Source of the DNA: Pedobacter sp. KBW06
Lineage (GTDB): Bacteria > Bacteroidota > Bacteroidia > Sphingobacteriales > Sphingobacteriaceae
Reading direction: 5' to 3'
Length of the DNA: 64,000 nt
NCBI RefSeq assembly: GCF_003852525.1
Contig: NZ_QAJL01000001.1
Coordinates: 1,017,133-1,081,132, forward strand
A program made the translations under genes and the position numbers. A model generated the notes under the pieces. That model was not told the DNA's origin. It saw only the letters and a program-made list of their open reading frames with translations, and ran no database searches. This document shows, piece after piece, positions 44,482 through 53,440 of this stretch (within the stretch, counting starts at the first letter, position 1; every line of letters begins with the position of its first letter).

Positions 44482-45213
44482 TTACAATGGAAATTCTACT
44501 TTTCCGCCATTTTCATCTAGCAATGGCCCATGCTGACTAACATATTCATCAAGTGCATTCCTTAGCCTCCCTTTGATGTTTACCCATTGGGCATAGCCGA
44601 TGATCCCGCCCTTGGTATCCGGCCTGAAGTCTGACATCCCAAAAACATCGATCATAAACTGATACCTTACGGCACTGTATTCTCCAATGTAATAGGCGAT
44701 GTAACTCCAATAATCAGGTTTAATCAAGCGGTTGCTGAAATTGACCTTGAACTGAACGGCATTTACCGTGCTGACGTCTGCCGCCCCTCTTGTTCCCACG
44801 ACCAGGTCTTCGCTCTCTGCAATCTGCAGAACGAGCCTCACTGCTTTGGTGTTTAAATCATCGCTGCTGAGCAATACCAGCGGATACCTGACCTGAAAAG
44901 AGTCGGCCGGAAGAACAAAATCGGGCAATATAAAATGGCTGCCCTGGGTCGCTGTTGTCCCTGCACCTGCAATGACTTTAATTTTCCTTGCTTTCCCGGA
45001 TAGTTTTCCTACCAGGCGCATTTTGATCCAGACAGTATCCCTTGTTTTTGGAACCTTATTGAACTTGAAAGAGTAACTCACACTGTCCTGTTCTGCACCT
45101 GATTTATAGTAAAAAGTAATGCCATCCTTTCCGGAAAACACCGCATCCGGATCCTTTTTACAGGATGCCAACATCATCATCAGCATCACAAATATGATTG
45201 ATAGGTATTTCAT
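44482..45213 (-). CDS. DUF4843 lipoprotein
   Basis: The 243-residue product has a lipobox in M-M-M-L-A-S-C-K-K, then G-K-D-G-I-T-F-Y-Y, a recognisable DUF4843 start. The remainder is beta-rich, with an S-Y-S-F-K-F-N-K-V-P segment. This family of unknown function nearly always lies with SusC/SusD and a PKD-like lipoprotein. It is likely an outer-membrane lipoprotein of the uptake complex. It is 2 bases from the PKD gene and 11 bases from SusD. Confidence 0.88.
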   Translation of the reverse strand: MKYLSIIFVMLMMMLASCKKDPDAVFSGKDGITFYYKSGAEQDSVSYSFKFNKVPKTRDTVWIKMRLVGKLSGKARKIKVIAGAGTTATQGSHFILPDFVLPADSFQVRYPLVLLSSDDLNTKAVRLVLQIAESEDLVVGTRGAADVSTVNAVQFKVNFSNRLIKPDYWSYIAYYIGEYSAVRYQFMIDVFGMSDFRPDTKGGIIGYAQWVNIKGRLRNALDEYVSQHGPLLDENGGKVEFPL

Positions 45214-45224
45214 GTCCTTTTGGT

Positions 45225-46646
45225 TTAGTTGTAATTTGGATTAAATTCGAGCTCATTGTCCGGCACGGGAACGATGTAACTGGCTTCTGTAAGGTTTCTG
45301 CTGGAAAACTGCATCCTGTTGGCGACCTTGCGTTTATAATAATAAAACAGCTGTCCTTCAGCATAAAAATCCTTCTGATATTCTTTGGTGATCTCCTCGC
45401 TGAGGCGCTGGGCAGTGATACCTGCAGCAATCACCGGAATCACTCTTTTTTCCCGAACCTTATTCAGAAAGACCAGGCCTTCATCCGGAGTAGCAGCAGT
45501 TTCTGCGAGGATGTAATACATTTCAGATAAACGCATTAAAGAAACGTTCTGGTCCAGACGGTCATTTTCTACAGTACCTACCCATGTTTGCCAGTACTTG
45601 GTACAAAAATAGGTCAGTCCATCGGCCTCGATCAGGTTTGCAAAACGAATATCCGTACCCCCGCCTGCACCGGTCTCGTATAAGGTTTGAAAATCGGTCA
45701 GGATCCGGGTCAGGTTCTTTCTGTTGTCGCTCACCGACTTGAAATAAGCATTGTCCGTTTCTACCCAGGTTCTCATGTCTTTTACCCTGATGGCAAAGAC
45801 CTGTTCTGTGGAAAAGGTACGGTCACGACTGGCTGCAGGTGCAGATACGCTTTTAGGATCGATCAGGGTAAAGATACCGGAATTGACCACTTCATTAGCT
45901 GCTGCGGCGGCATTGATTTTATCTCCTCTGAACAGATATACCCGGGCCTGAAGGGCTTTAATGGCATAATAATTCATGCGGAAACGCCTGCTTTTTTCTG
46001 TCGCAATGGGCTCCTTGCCTTTCATCAGCGCTTCCGCTGTTTTCAGGTCTGCGAGGATAGCTGCAGAGACCTCATCAACGGTAGATGGCACTTTAGATAA
46101 TGCGTTCAATTCCGTACGAAAAGGAATGGCTTTTTTACCCGGATTGGTTGCAAAGTTGGCACCGAACAAACGCAACAGGTCGAAATGCAGGTAGGCACGT
46201 AAGCCCAGGGCTTCTCCTTTGACCAGTGCATAATGATTGCCCGTAAAAATGCTTTGTTTGTTGTCGATCTTGCTCAGGATATTGTTTGCCGCAGCAATGG
46301 TATTGTAACCTTTTGTCCAGATTCCGGAAACCAGCGGCACCGCATCATTGCCTTTAAAATTAAGGGCTACAGTAGTGGGAAAGGAAAAAACACCACTTAA
46401 ACTCGTGCTATAATTTTGCGCAATTAAGCTGCTGAAGCCCATACTGAGGTTATCACCATATAAATCCCTGCTTGCCATTTGTGAATACAGGCCCGTTAAT
46501 GCCTGCTGAAAGCCAATTTCTGAGTTAAAGAGTTCCTCTTCACCGATGGTGGATTTGGGATCGACTTCCAGAAATTTTTTACATCCTGTGCCCAGAACCA
46601 CCAGCAACATGGTCAGTGCAGCAAATATTTTGATTTTTGTTTTCAT
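45225..46646 (-). CDS. RagB/SusD family nutrient-binding lipoprotein
   Basis: The product of 473 residues (start M-K-T-K-I at 46646; an upstream in-frame ATG at 46661 adds five residues) has lipobox L-G-T-G-C22 followed by Lys-Lys-F-L-E-V-D-P. The SusD TPR-like architecture shows L-T-G-L-Y-S-Q-M and a C-terminal half with R-L-S-E-M-Y-Y-I-L-A-E-T. It forms the lid of the SusC transporter. It lies immediately behind susC. The ligand is not predictable, but no glycan-degrading enzyme is encoded in this locus. Confidence 0.93.
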   Translation of the reverse strand: MKTKIKIFAALTMLLVVLGTGCKKFLEVDPKSTIGEEELFNSEIGFQQALTGLYSQMASRDLYGDNLSMGFSSLIAQNYSTSLSGVFSFPTTVALNFKGNDAVPLVSGIWTKGYNTIAAANNILSKIDNKQSIFTGNHYALVKGEALGLRAYLHFDLLRLFGANFATNPGKKAIPFRTELNALSKVPSTVDEVSAAILADLKTAEALMKGKEPIATEKSRRFRMNYYAIKALQARVYLFRGDKINAAAAANEVVNSGIFTLIDPKSVSAPAASRDRTFSTEQVFAIRVKDMRTWVETDNAYFKSVSDNRKNLTRILTDFQTLYETGAGGGTDIRFANLIEADGLTYFCTKYWQTWVGTVENDRLDQNVSLMRLSEMYYILAETAATPDEGLVFLNKVREKRVIPVIAAGITAQRLSEEITKEYQKDFYAEGQLFYYYKRKVANRMQFSSRNLTEASYIVPVPDNELEFNPNYN

Positions 46647-46662
46647 GTCTATACAGTTCATG

Positions 46663-49600
46663 TTAAAAGCCTGCCCTTACTGACAAGGAGTATGTCCTTG
46701 AAAATGGATTATTTGTACCCCGTTCCAGCTGAACAGAGCTCAGGGTAAACAGGTCATTGGTACTTGCATTAATGGATAAACTACTCAGTCCCATTTTCTT
46801 CACGAAGGCATGTTTTTGAAAGTTATAACCGATGGCTGCGGAGTTCAGGTTCAGGGAATTATCGTCCTGTACAAACCTCGAGCTCAGTCTGGTGAATACC
46901 GTATTCGTTCCAAATTTGGTAAACATAGATTCATCACCGGGTTTCGTCCAGCCCAGGTCGTAAGCCCTGCGGTCTACATTGTACCTGGTATCCGCGCCCT
47001 GCACTTTATCCACGAGTGTCTGGTTATAAATCTGTCCGCCAAAACGGTAGCTAAAAATCAAACTGACCTCCAGCCCTCTGTAGTTCAGATTGGTACCAAA
47101 CGTACCGTTCCATTTCGGATCGGTTACCCCAACGGCAACCTTGTCGGCCGCACTCCAGGTAAAGGTGGTTGTGCCATCTTTTTTAAGCAGGACCTCTGCT
47201 CCGGTTATAGGATCTACTCCCAGTGAGCGCACCACAAACAGGGTGTTGATGGCCTGTCCTTCTTCAAGAATCAGATTGGGTACTTTCTGGTTACTACCTG
47301 CATTTGCCTTGGTATTACTGGCCTTCAGTTTATTGGAAAGCTCCTTAAGTATGTTTTTATTCGTTACCGCCGCGACATTTACAGACCAGATCAGTCCTTT
47401 TTGCTTGTTGTCAATGATCTTGTAACGTGCAAACAATTCGTATCCTGTATTCTGGATTTTGCCCAGGTTTTCAGAATAATCTGCGAAACCATTGGAAGGT
47501 GCGAGTGAAACATTGGTAATGGTATTGTGGGTCAAACTTCTGTAATGTTCAAAACGCATATCCAGGCGTTCTTTAAACAGTGTCACATCCAGACCAAGGT
47601 TTAAGGTGCGTACATCCTGCCAGCCCAGTTCCGTATTTCCAAGGCTCATAATGCCCGCTCCCAGATCTCCGTCGTAGACATTTTCAACGCCAAAGGTATA
47701 ACGGGTCTGCGCACGGTAAGCCGGAATATTCAAAGAGCCCGAAGATCCGTAGCTCGCCCTTAATTTCAAGCGGTTCACATTGGGATTTCTTTTAAAAAAA
47801 GCTTCATTGTGAACATTCCAGCCCATCCCTGCAGACCAGAAAGTACCGTAACGCTTATTGGCCCCAAACTGAGAAGAACCATCCCTTCTTACCGAAACAT
47901 CAGCCAGGTAGCGGTTGTCGTAAGCATAATTGGCATTGAGCAGGAGCCCGAGTCTTCTTACCGTACTTTCATCTCCGGTAGGCCGCGCATCTGGTTTATA
48001 CTGACTCGCGAAAAGCAGGTTATCCAATTGATCGAAGGGAAAACCTACGGTCGATACGTTGTAGAAATTACTCGAAGCGCTGGCAACATTGAGTCCTAAG
48101 GTAGAATAGATCAAATGCCTGCCAATGCTTTTGTTGTAATTGGCGGTCGTTAGACTTTCAAAGCCAAGGGAGTTGTTGTTGCCCACATCATAAGATCCTT
48201 TTCTTTTCAGATCTTTCTCATTGTTAAACAAGGAATGCTGAGCCGGAAAAAACCGGTCGGAAGAGCCCGTCTGCTTATTGAGGCTGAATGCAGTCTCTAT
48301 ATAAAGTGCAGGCATCACGTTCCAGCGGACCTGCAGGTTATTGGAAAGGCCAAAATACTGTGATTTATTAATTGTATTTAAGCTGGCATCGTATAGCGGA
48401 TTGCTAAAAGTTCCGATGCTGTTGCTTTCCATGATCTTTATCGGATTGCCATTTTCGTCGAAGGGTTTCCAGTAAGGGTTCATCAATGCGTATTGAGAGA
48501 AAGCGCCATAGGGCGATTCATTGGCTACATTTTGAAACAGGCGGATAGAGTTTCTGAAACGCAGTTTTTTCACGTTGTAGCTCAGGTCGAACTGCCCTGA
48601 GTAATTGTTGCGGTTCTGTCCTTTCATCACGCCTTTCTGAAGATCCCCGGTCATCTGCAGGCCATAGCGGATAAACTCATCCCCTCCTTCTACATATACC
48701 GAAGTCCTGTTGCTGGTTCCGGTTTGTACGGGGAACGACAACCAGTCGGTATTTACCCCGGAGGCAACGGCCCTTGCCCTGTTGTTGTAAATCTCGTCCA
48801 GTATAAATTGCTGATTGGACTGAATTCCGGTATAAAAGCCGACTCTTTTTTCAAAATCCAGTTTTTCTGTGGCATTGAGCAGGTTGTATACCGAAAGATC
48901 CGGCCTGGTTAACCTGAAATCATTGTTTACCGTGACCTGGATTTTTCCTGCTTTTGGGGTGATGGTGGTAATGACCAGGACGCCGTTTGCGCCCCTTGAG
49001 CCATAGATCGCGGTAGCGGAAGCATCCTTTAAAATCGTCACCGATTTGATCATGTTCATGTCCAGGTCAAAAATCCTTTGGGCACCTACCTGGAAACCAT
49101 CGAGGATGAATAAAGGTGCGTTTGGATTTTCTGCAAACTCACCTGTCAGGTTGGGCAGTGAATTGGCTCCCCTAAGCTGGATTTCCGGTAATTGGTTGAT
49201 ATTTCCACCCATCACGTTGTTCGGCACCAGTCGCAATGCAGGATCCAGCGCTGCAATGGCAGAAAAAATGCTGTTGGAATTGACCCTCTTCAGGTCCTGT
49301 CCCTCTATCGTTCTGGCGGAACCGGTAAAGTTTTCTACCGGGCGTTCAAATACCCCCATTACTACCACATCGCTAAGCGATTGCTGATCTTCGACCAGCC
49401 TGATGCTAAACAGGAGGAAGTTCCCCAAAGGAATTTCCTGTGTTTTATAGCCGATAAAACGGACCACAAGTGTTTGTGCCCCTTCGGGAACGTTTAAAGT
49501 AAACATTCCTCTTTCATCAGTCTGAACAGCATTTTTTGTGCCCTTAATGAGCACCGTTACTCCCGGTAATGGTTTACCGTCTACATTATCAACCACTTTT

Positions 49601-50046
49601 CCCCTGATGATCTTTACCGCATTAAAGTCGTTCCTTTCCCGGATTACGATGGTTTTATTTTGTACCTCATAGGTAAATGGCTGATTGGCGAAACATTTGT
49701 CCAGCACTTCGGTCAGGGAAGCGTTGCGGGCAAAGACATCTACTTTTCTGGCCAGCTTAAGCTGTGGTGTGGCATAGATAAAATCATATCCGCTTTGCTT
49801 TCTGATTTCTTTAAAAACCTCCGTCAGGGAAACATTGGTTTTAGTCAGGTTTATTTTCTGTGCATAACTGCTGGCGCTTACCTGGAGCAAGCAGCTGGTT
49901 AACAGGATTACGGTGAGGTTGATTCGCATAATCAGTTTTCTTTGATCTGTATTACGAGCCAGCTGTATTACCGCATCCATAATACACAAAATTGTTTGTG
50001 CCACGCAGGCAAAATACCCGCGTTTAAATAGCGCATAAAATTTCAT
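46663..50046 (-). CDS. SusC/RagA TonB-linked receptor with STN domain
   Basis: A 1127-residue outer-membrane transporter. A signal peptide, probably from the internal Met at 49929 (M-R-I-N-L-T-V-I-L-L-T-S-C-L-L-Q), is followed by an STN domain (K-T-N-V-S-L-T-E-V-F-K-E-I-R), a carboxypeptidase-regulatory domain (G-K-P-L-P-G-V-T-V-L-I-K-G-T) and the plug with the SusC motif I-Y-G-S-R-G-A-N-G-V-L. A 22-strand barrel ends near R-T-Y-S-L-S-V-R-A-G-F. The STN domain implies signalling to the FecR/ECF pair just upstream. The annotated start at 50046 gives an extra 39-residue extension; both starts are possible. Confidence 0.93.
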   Translation of the reverse strand: MKFYALFKRGYFACVAQTILCIMDAVIQLARNTDQRKLIMRINLTVILLTSCLLQVSASSYAQKINLTKTNVSLTEVFKEIRKQSGYDFIYATPQLKLARKVDVFARNASLTEVLDKCFANQPFTYEVQNKTIVIRERNDFNAVKIIRGKVVDNVDGKPLPGVTVLIKGTKNAVQTDERGMFTLNVPEGAQTLVVRFIGYKTQEIPLGNFLLFSIRLVEDQQSLSDVVVMGVFERPVENFTGSARTIEGQDLKRVNSNSIFSAIAALDPALRLVPNNVMGGNINQLPEIQLRGANSLPNLTGEFAENPNAPLFILDGFQVGAQRIFDLDMNMIKSVTILKDASATAIYGSRGANGVLVITTITPKAGKIQVTVNNDFRLTRPDLSVYNLLNATEKLDFEKRVGFYTGIQSNQQFILDEIYNNRARAVASGVNTDWLSFPVQTGTSNRTSVYVEGGDEFIRYGLQMTGDLQKGVMKGQNRNNYSGQFDLSYNVKKLRFRNSIRLFQNVANESPYGAFSQYALMNPYWKPFDENGNPIKIMESNSIGTFSNPLYDASLNTINKSQYFGLSNNLQVRWNVMPALYIETAFSLNKQTGSSDRFFPAQHSLFNNEKDLKRKGSYDVGNNNSLGFESLTTANYNKSIGRHLIYSTLGLNVASASSNFYNVSTVGFPFDQLDNLLFASQYKPDARPTGDESTVRRLGLLLNANYAYDNRYLADVSVRRDGSSQFGANKRYGTFWSAGMGWNVHNEAFFKRNPNVNRLKLRASYGSSGSLNIPAYRAQTRYTFGVENVYDGDLGAGIMSLGNTELGWQDVRTLNLGLDVTLFKERLDMRFEHYRSLTHNTITNVSLAPSNGFADYSENLGKIQNTGYELFARYKIIDNKQKGLIWSVNVAAVTNKNILKELSNKLKASNTKANAGSNQKVPNLILEEGQAINTLFVVRSLGVDPITGAEVLLKKDGTTTFTWSAADKVAVGVTDPKWNGTFGTNLNYRGLEVSLIFSYRFGGQIYNQTLVDKVQGADTRYNVDRRAYDLGWTKPGDESMFTKFGTNTVFTRLSSRFVQDDNSLNLNSAAIGYNFQKHAFVKKMGLSSLSINASTNDLFTLSSVQLERGTNNPFSRTYSLSVRAGF

Positions 50047-50049
50047 ACA

Positions 50050-50078
50050 TTTGAATTTTAGGTCCCTGATTAGGTTTA
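50050..50078 (+). promoter_or_regulatory. Putative rightward promoter in the fecR-susC gap
   Basis: TTTG (50050-50053), a 17-base spacer and TAGGTTTA (50071-50078, 7 of 8 to TAnnTTTG) form a plausible Bacteroidota promoter facing away from susC, running toward a strong terminator. Confidence 0.35.
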
Positions 50079-50083
50079 GGGCG

Positions 50084-50181
50084 TTGGTTTGGTTCTAGTT
50101 AATTATAGTGTGCGAAACATTATTCTAAGTAAATCAAGCCATATGGTCAGGGGTGGGTCCAAGCACTCCTGACCTTTTTTT
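50084..50181 (+). ncRNA. Candidate antisense small RNA
   Basis: A transcript from the putative promoter would run about 98 bases to the terminator at 50145-50181 and lie antisense to the fecR-susC intergenic mRNA. No coding frame is present. Both ends are inferred from sequence; no expression data are available. Small RNAs antisense to susC transcripts are known in Bacteroides (DonS). Confidence 0.3.
50145..50181 (+). terminator. Strong rightward terminator with no known rightward gene
   Basis: GGTCAGGGGTG pairs with CACTCCTGACC (one G-U) across 8 bases and is followed by seven T. No protein gene on this strand precedes it. Confidence 0.8.
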
Positions 50182-50215
50182 GATTTACCGTTGTAGTTCA
50201 ACTACGTTTGTAGAT

Positions 50216-51436
50216 TTACTGCATAACGGTCACCCTCCTTCCTTCAATTTTAAAGTGAATTTGTCCGGTGGTTTCAAAACCTTTCAGGATCTCAGAGAGC
50301 TTTTTGGTTCTGGAGATCTCTGCATCGAAACCGTAATCGGGTACTTTACCCTGGTACACCACATCGATATCATACCAGCGTGCGAGTTTGCGCATCACTG
50401 TCCTGATGTTTTCATCGTAAAAGTAAAAATTCCCGTTTTTCCAGTCGAGCACCTGGTTTACATCCACTTCGCTAACCATAATCTGGTCGGAAACCGCAGA
50501 TTGCTGACCTGGTTTAAGTATTCTGGCTTTGCCGGCAGTCGCCACTTTCACACGTCCTTCGAGTAAAGTAGTTTTAATCGCCGCTTCGTCGGCATAACTG
50601 TCAATGTTAAAATGCGTCCCGAGAACAATGACTTCCTGTTCCCTGCCCGCCCGGCTGGAGCTCACCACAAAAGGCCTGGAGGCATCTCTGGCAATTTCAA
50701 AATAGGCCTCTCCGCTAAGGATTACCTTACGGTCCCTGCCATCAAATGAGGTCGGATATTTTAAAGAAGACATGGCATTGAGCCAGACCTTACTGCCATC
50801 AGGAAGGTTAATCTGGTATTGTCCGCCCGCTGGCGTACTGATGGTATTGTATTGTCTTGAAGCGGTAGTATTGTTTTTTTCCGTTTCATACACCAGTTCC
50901 CCATCTCTGGTTTTGGTGATGGTAATTCCCGACTGACTCGCCAGTTCTCCATTTCCGGCATCCGTTAAAGAGATTTCCGATCCGTCTGCGAGGGTTAAAA
51001 CGGCTTTATTACCGCCGGGATTCACATCATTACCCTGATGCTGAGCGGTTAAATACTGGTGTTGATCCCTTTGATCACTGTTCCTGTAAAAATAGAACAT
51101 GGCTGAAAGCACAAGGACTATTGCCGCCGCATATTTTAAATAAGTATGGATCGGACGAACAATGGATTTCTCCTGAACAGCCGGAACAAGCTTTGGTTTT
51201 AGCTGATCATAAATCTTCAACATGCGATCCTCCAGCAAAGCATCCTCTGTTGCTGCTTCCGGACTTTTAACGATTGTATCTCTAGTCATCGGATCTCTGG
51301 TCATTTCTGCCGCAATCAAGGCCTTGAGTTCAGCTTCATTTTTCAGTTCACTGAAATGCTGCATCAATAACTTAATTTCAAGAGTACTACAATTGTCGTC
51401 CAGATATTTTGTAAAAAGTGCTTTCAACTGATCCAT
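50216..51436 (-). CDS. FecR family anti-sigma factor
   Basis: The 406-residue inner-membrane protein has an N-terminal cytosolic anti-sigma part (1-95), one membrane helix (about 102-117, Y-A-A-A-I-V-L-V-L-S-A-M-F), and a periplasmic FecR domain (about 175-275, with S-T-P-A-G-G-Q-Y-Q-I-N-L-P-D-G-S-K-V-W-L-N). DUF4974 lies at the C-terminus. It holds the ECF sigma factor inactive until the STN domain of SusC signals substrate. It is divergent from the sigma gene and upstream of susC. Confidence 0.93.
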   Translation of the reverse strand: MDQLKALFTKYLDDNCSTLEIKLLMQHFSELKNEAELKALIAAEMTRDPMTRDTIVKSPEAATEDALLEDRMLKIYDQLKPKLVPAVQEKSIVRPIHTYLKYAAAIVLVLSAMFYFYRNSDQRDQHQYLTAQHQGNDVNPGGNKAVLTLADGSEISLTDAGNGELASQSGITITKTRDGELVYETEKNNTTASRQYNTISTPAGGQYQINLPDGSKVWLNAMSSLKYPTSFDGRDRKVILSGEAYFEIARDASRPFVVSSSRAGREQEVIVLGTHFNIDSYADEAAIKTTLLEGRVKVATAGKARILKPGQQSAVSDQIMVSEVDVNQVLDWKNGNFYFYDENIRTVMRKLARWYDIDVVYQGKVPDYGFDAEISRTKKLSEILKGFETTGQIHFKIEGRRVTVMQ

Positions 51437-51683
51437 AATTTAACAGGGCCTTTAGGGATGTCCTTATATAAACCAATACGGAGCAAAGCACAAATACATT
51501 GATGTCTTTCTTGAAATATTTACAATTATTTAATAAAAAGCTAACAATCAGATAATTAAAATCAAAAAATAAATGCAATCATCCTGAGTGTCTGGTTTAT
51601 AAAAAAATAATCGATATCATTGAAAATGCTTTATCACGAAAAATGTAATTTAGCATAAGGGGAAAATCAGAATACAAACGTCA

Positions 51684-52286
51684 ATGAAATTTTTGGAAGC
51701 ACAAGCATTGCAGGCTTTGCTATTGCAATTGAAACAAGGCCATGAACCTGCTTTTAACACGTTGTATCTGGTCTATAGCAAACCGTTATATCAAAAGATC
51801 AACCGCGTGGTCAAAGATGAATCTGTTGCAGATGAATTGCTGCAGGATTTATTTTTGAAGGTTTGGAAAATGAGGGAAGACATCAGGCCTGAACAGTCAT
51901 TTGTTTCTTTTCTGCATACCGTGGCGAAAAACCTTGTTTACGATTATTTTAGAAAGATTTCTAAAGATAAGCGCCTGCATGAACGTTTGCTCCTGAACGC
52001 CGTTGACTACTACATGCAAACTGAAGAAGCCCTGATTGGCAAAGAGACTTCGGATATCATTCAGCAGGCCATTTCCCGGCTTTCCGAATCGCGCAGGAAA
52101 GTCTTTATACTTTGCAAGATGGAAGGTAAATCCTATCAGGAAGCAGCAGAGATACTTGGGATTACGGTGGCCACAGTAAACAGCCACATGGTCAGTTCCA
52201 TCCGTTCTATTAAAGAATACCTGCATAAGAACCAGGAAATCGGAACGATCATCATCACACTGGCCTTACTGAGGGAATACAAATAA
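51684..52286 (+). CDS. ECF sigma-70 factor for the SusC/SusD locus
   Basis: The 200-residue product has sigma region 2 (F-N-T-L-Y-L-V-Y-S-K-P-L and L-L-Q-D-L-F-L-K-V-W) and region 4 (AISRLSESRRKVFILCKMEG, then helix-turn-helix S-Y-Q-E-A-A-E-I-L-G-I). It probably directs transcription of the divergent fecR-susC operon. A near-consensus box TAATTTAG lies at 51646-51653. It ends 19 bases before the convergent AraC gene. Confidence 0.93.
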   Translation: MKFLEAQALQALLLQLKQGHEPAFNTLYLVYSKPLYQKINRVVKDESVADELLQDLFLKVWKMREDIRPEQSFVSFLHTVAKNLVYDYFRKISKDKRLHERLLLNAVDYYMQTEEALIGKETSDIIQQAISRLSESRRKVFILCKMEGKSYQEAAEILGITVATVNSHMVSSIRSIKEYLHKNQEIGTIIITLALLREYK

Positions 52287-52305
52287 GTCCATTTGATGTT
52301 CAAGG

Positions 52306-53190
52306 TTAAGAAAAGCCTTTAATTGGGGATAAATTGGCGCTCCGGTAATTTAAAGGGCTCTGGCCTGTCATTTCTTTGAAATGACGGTGAAATCCGGCGA
52401 GGCTGGAAAAGCCGCTTTCATAGCTCACCTGTTTCACACTTAACTCCCCTTTTCGCAAAAGCTGACAAGCATATTTAAGCCGTGTTTCTATCAGGAAGCG
52501 CATATAGGTATGTCCGGTTTCCGTCTTAAAATACCGGCAAAAGGAATTCGGACTGATATTGGCAATTCTGGCCAGCTCTTCGATTTCTATCTTTCGCTGG
52601 AAATTGGCCATAATGTATTCACAGATTCCATGGATGGGTTTATTTCCAACTCCTGGTAAGCCATTCCCGGATCCCGCAGCACAAATCAGGTTTTCATCCG
52701 TATAGAGGTCCCCGATGTATAACAAGACATCCATCAGCAGCAGGATCCTCGCTGCCCCCTTAACATGAACAATACGGTGCATTAAATAACCGATATACCG
52801 GTTTGTGCTGTCCTGTAGAAAAACGCCGCTTTTTGATTTTTCAAATAAGGTCCTCAGGATGGCATTTTCCGGTAAAAAGAGAAATTCTGTTCCCCAGAAG
52901 TTCTCCGAAAAATGAATCACAAAAACCTCTACACCTCCGGCGTTCCCATTTAAAAAAGCCGGATCAAACTTACACCAATGCGGCAAGCCAGGACCAATCA
53001 ATAAGACATCCCCTTCTGCAAACCGCTGTTCTTCATCTCCTATGATCCAGCTTCCCCTCCCCCGTTTCACATAGACCAGTTCCGATTCCAGGTGGTAATG
53101 TAAAAAGCTATTGATGTTCGGGGAACGGTCGAATCGCACATGAAATGAGCTTCCGAAATTATCCGCCAATTTGATTAATTGTGGTTTCAT
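52306..53190 (-). CDS. AraC family transcriptional regulator (paralogue)
   Basis: The 294-residue product aligns along its whole length with the AraC gene at 10200-11069, with the same opening M-K-P-Q-L, cupin motif H-Y-H-L-E-S-E-L-V-Y and V-I-H-F-S-E-N-F-W-G. The helix-turn-helix domain holds ISPNSFCRYFKTETGHTY. It is divergent from the M57 peptidase gene and convergent with the ECF sigma gene. Its target and inducer are unknown; sugar sensing is suggested by the cupin. Confidence 0.9.
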   Translation of the reverse strand: MKPQLIKLADNFGSSFHVRFDRSPNINSFLHYHLESELVYVKRGRGSWIIGDEEQRFAEGDVLLIGPGLPHWCKFDPAFLNGNAGGVEVFVIHFSENFWGTEFLFLPENAILRTLFEKSKSGVFLQDSTNRYIGYLMHRIVHVKGAARILLLMDVLLYIGDLYTDENLICAAGSGNGLPGVGNKPIHGICEYIMANFQRKIEIEELARIANISPNSFCRYFKTETGHTYMRFLIETRLKYACQLLRKGELSVKQVSYESGFSSLAGFHRHFKEMTGQSPLNYRSANLSPIKGFS

Positions 53191-53440
53191 TCTGAATGTG
53201 AAATTAAAATATTTGGTTTTCAGGTAACAAAGCCATTACACAGCTTCTAAAGAACAGACCCTATTCCAGGTCAAATTGCCTACAGAGGATAAAAATAGTC
53301 TTCTCTTTCTACAAAGCATACCAGATAAGTATACTTTCTATACAAAAGCATATACATTATTTACATAATCAGCAGAACCCATGGAGGAAGTATCCGCTTT
53401 AAGTATCTTGAATCCATTAACTAACTTATTCATCCCGTTT

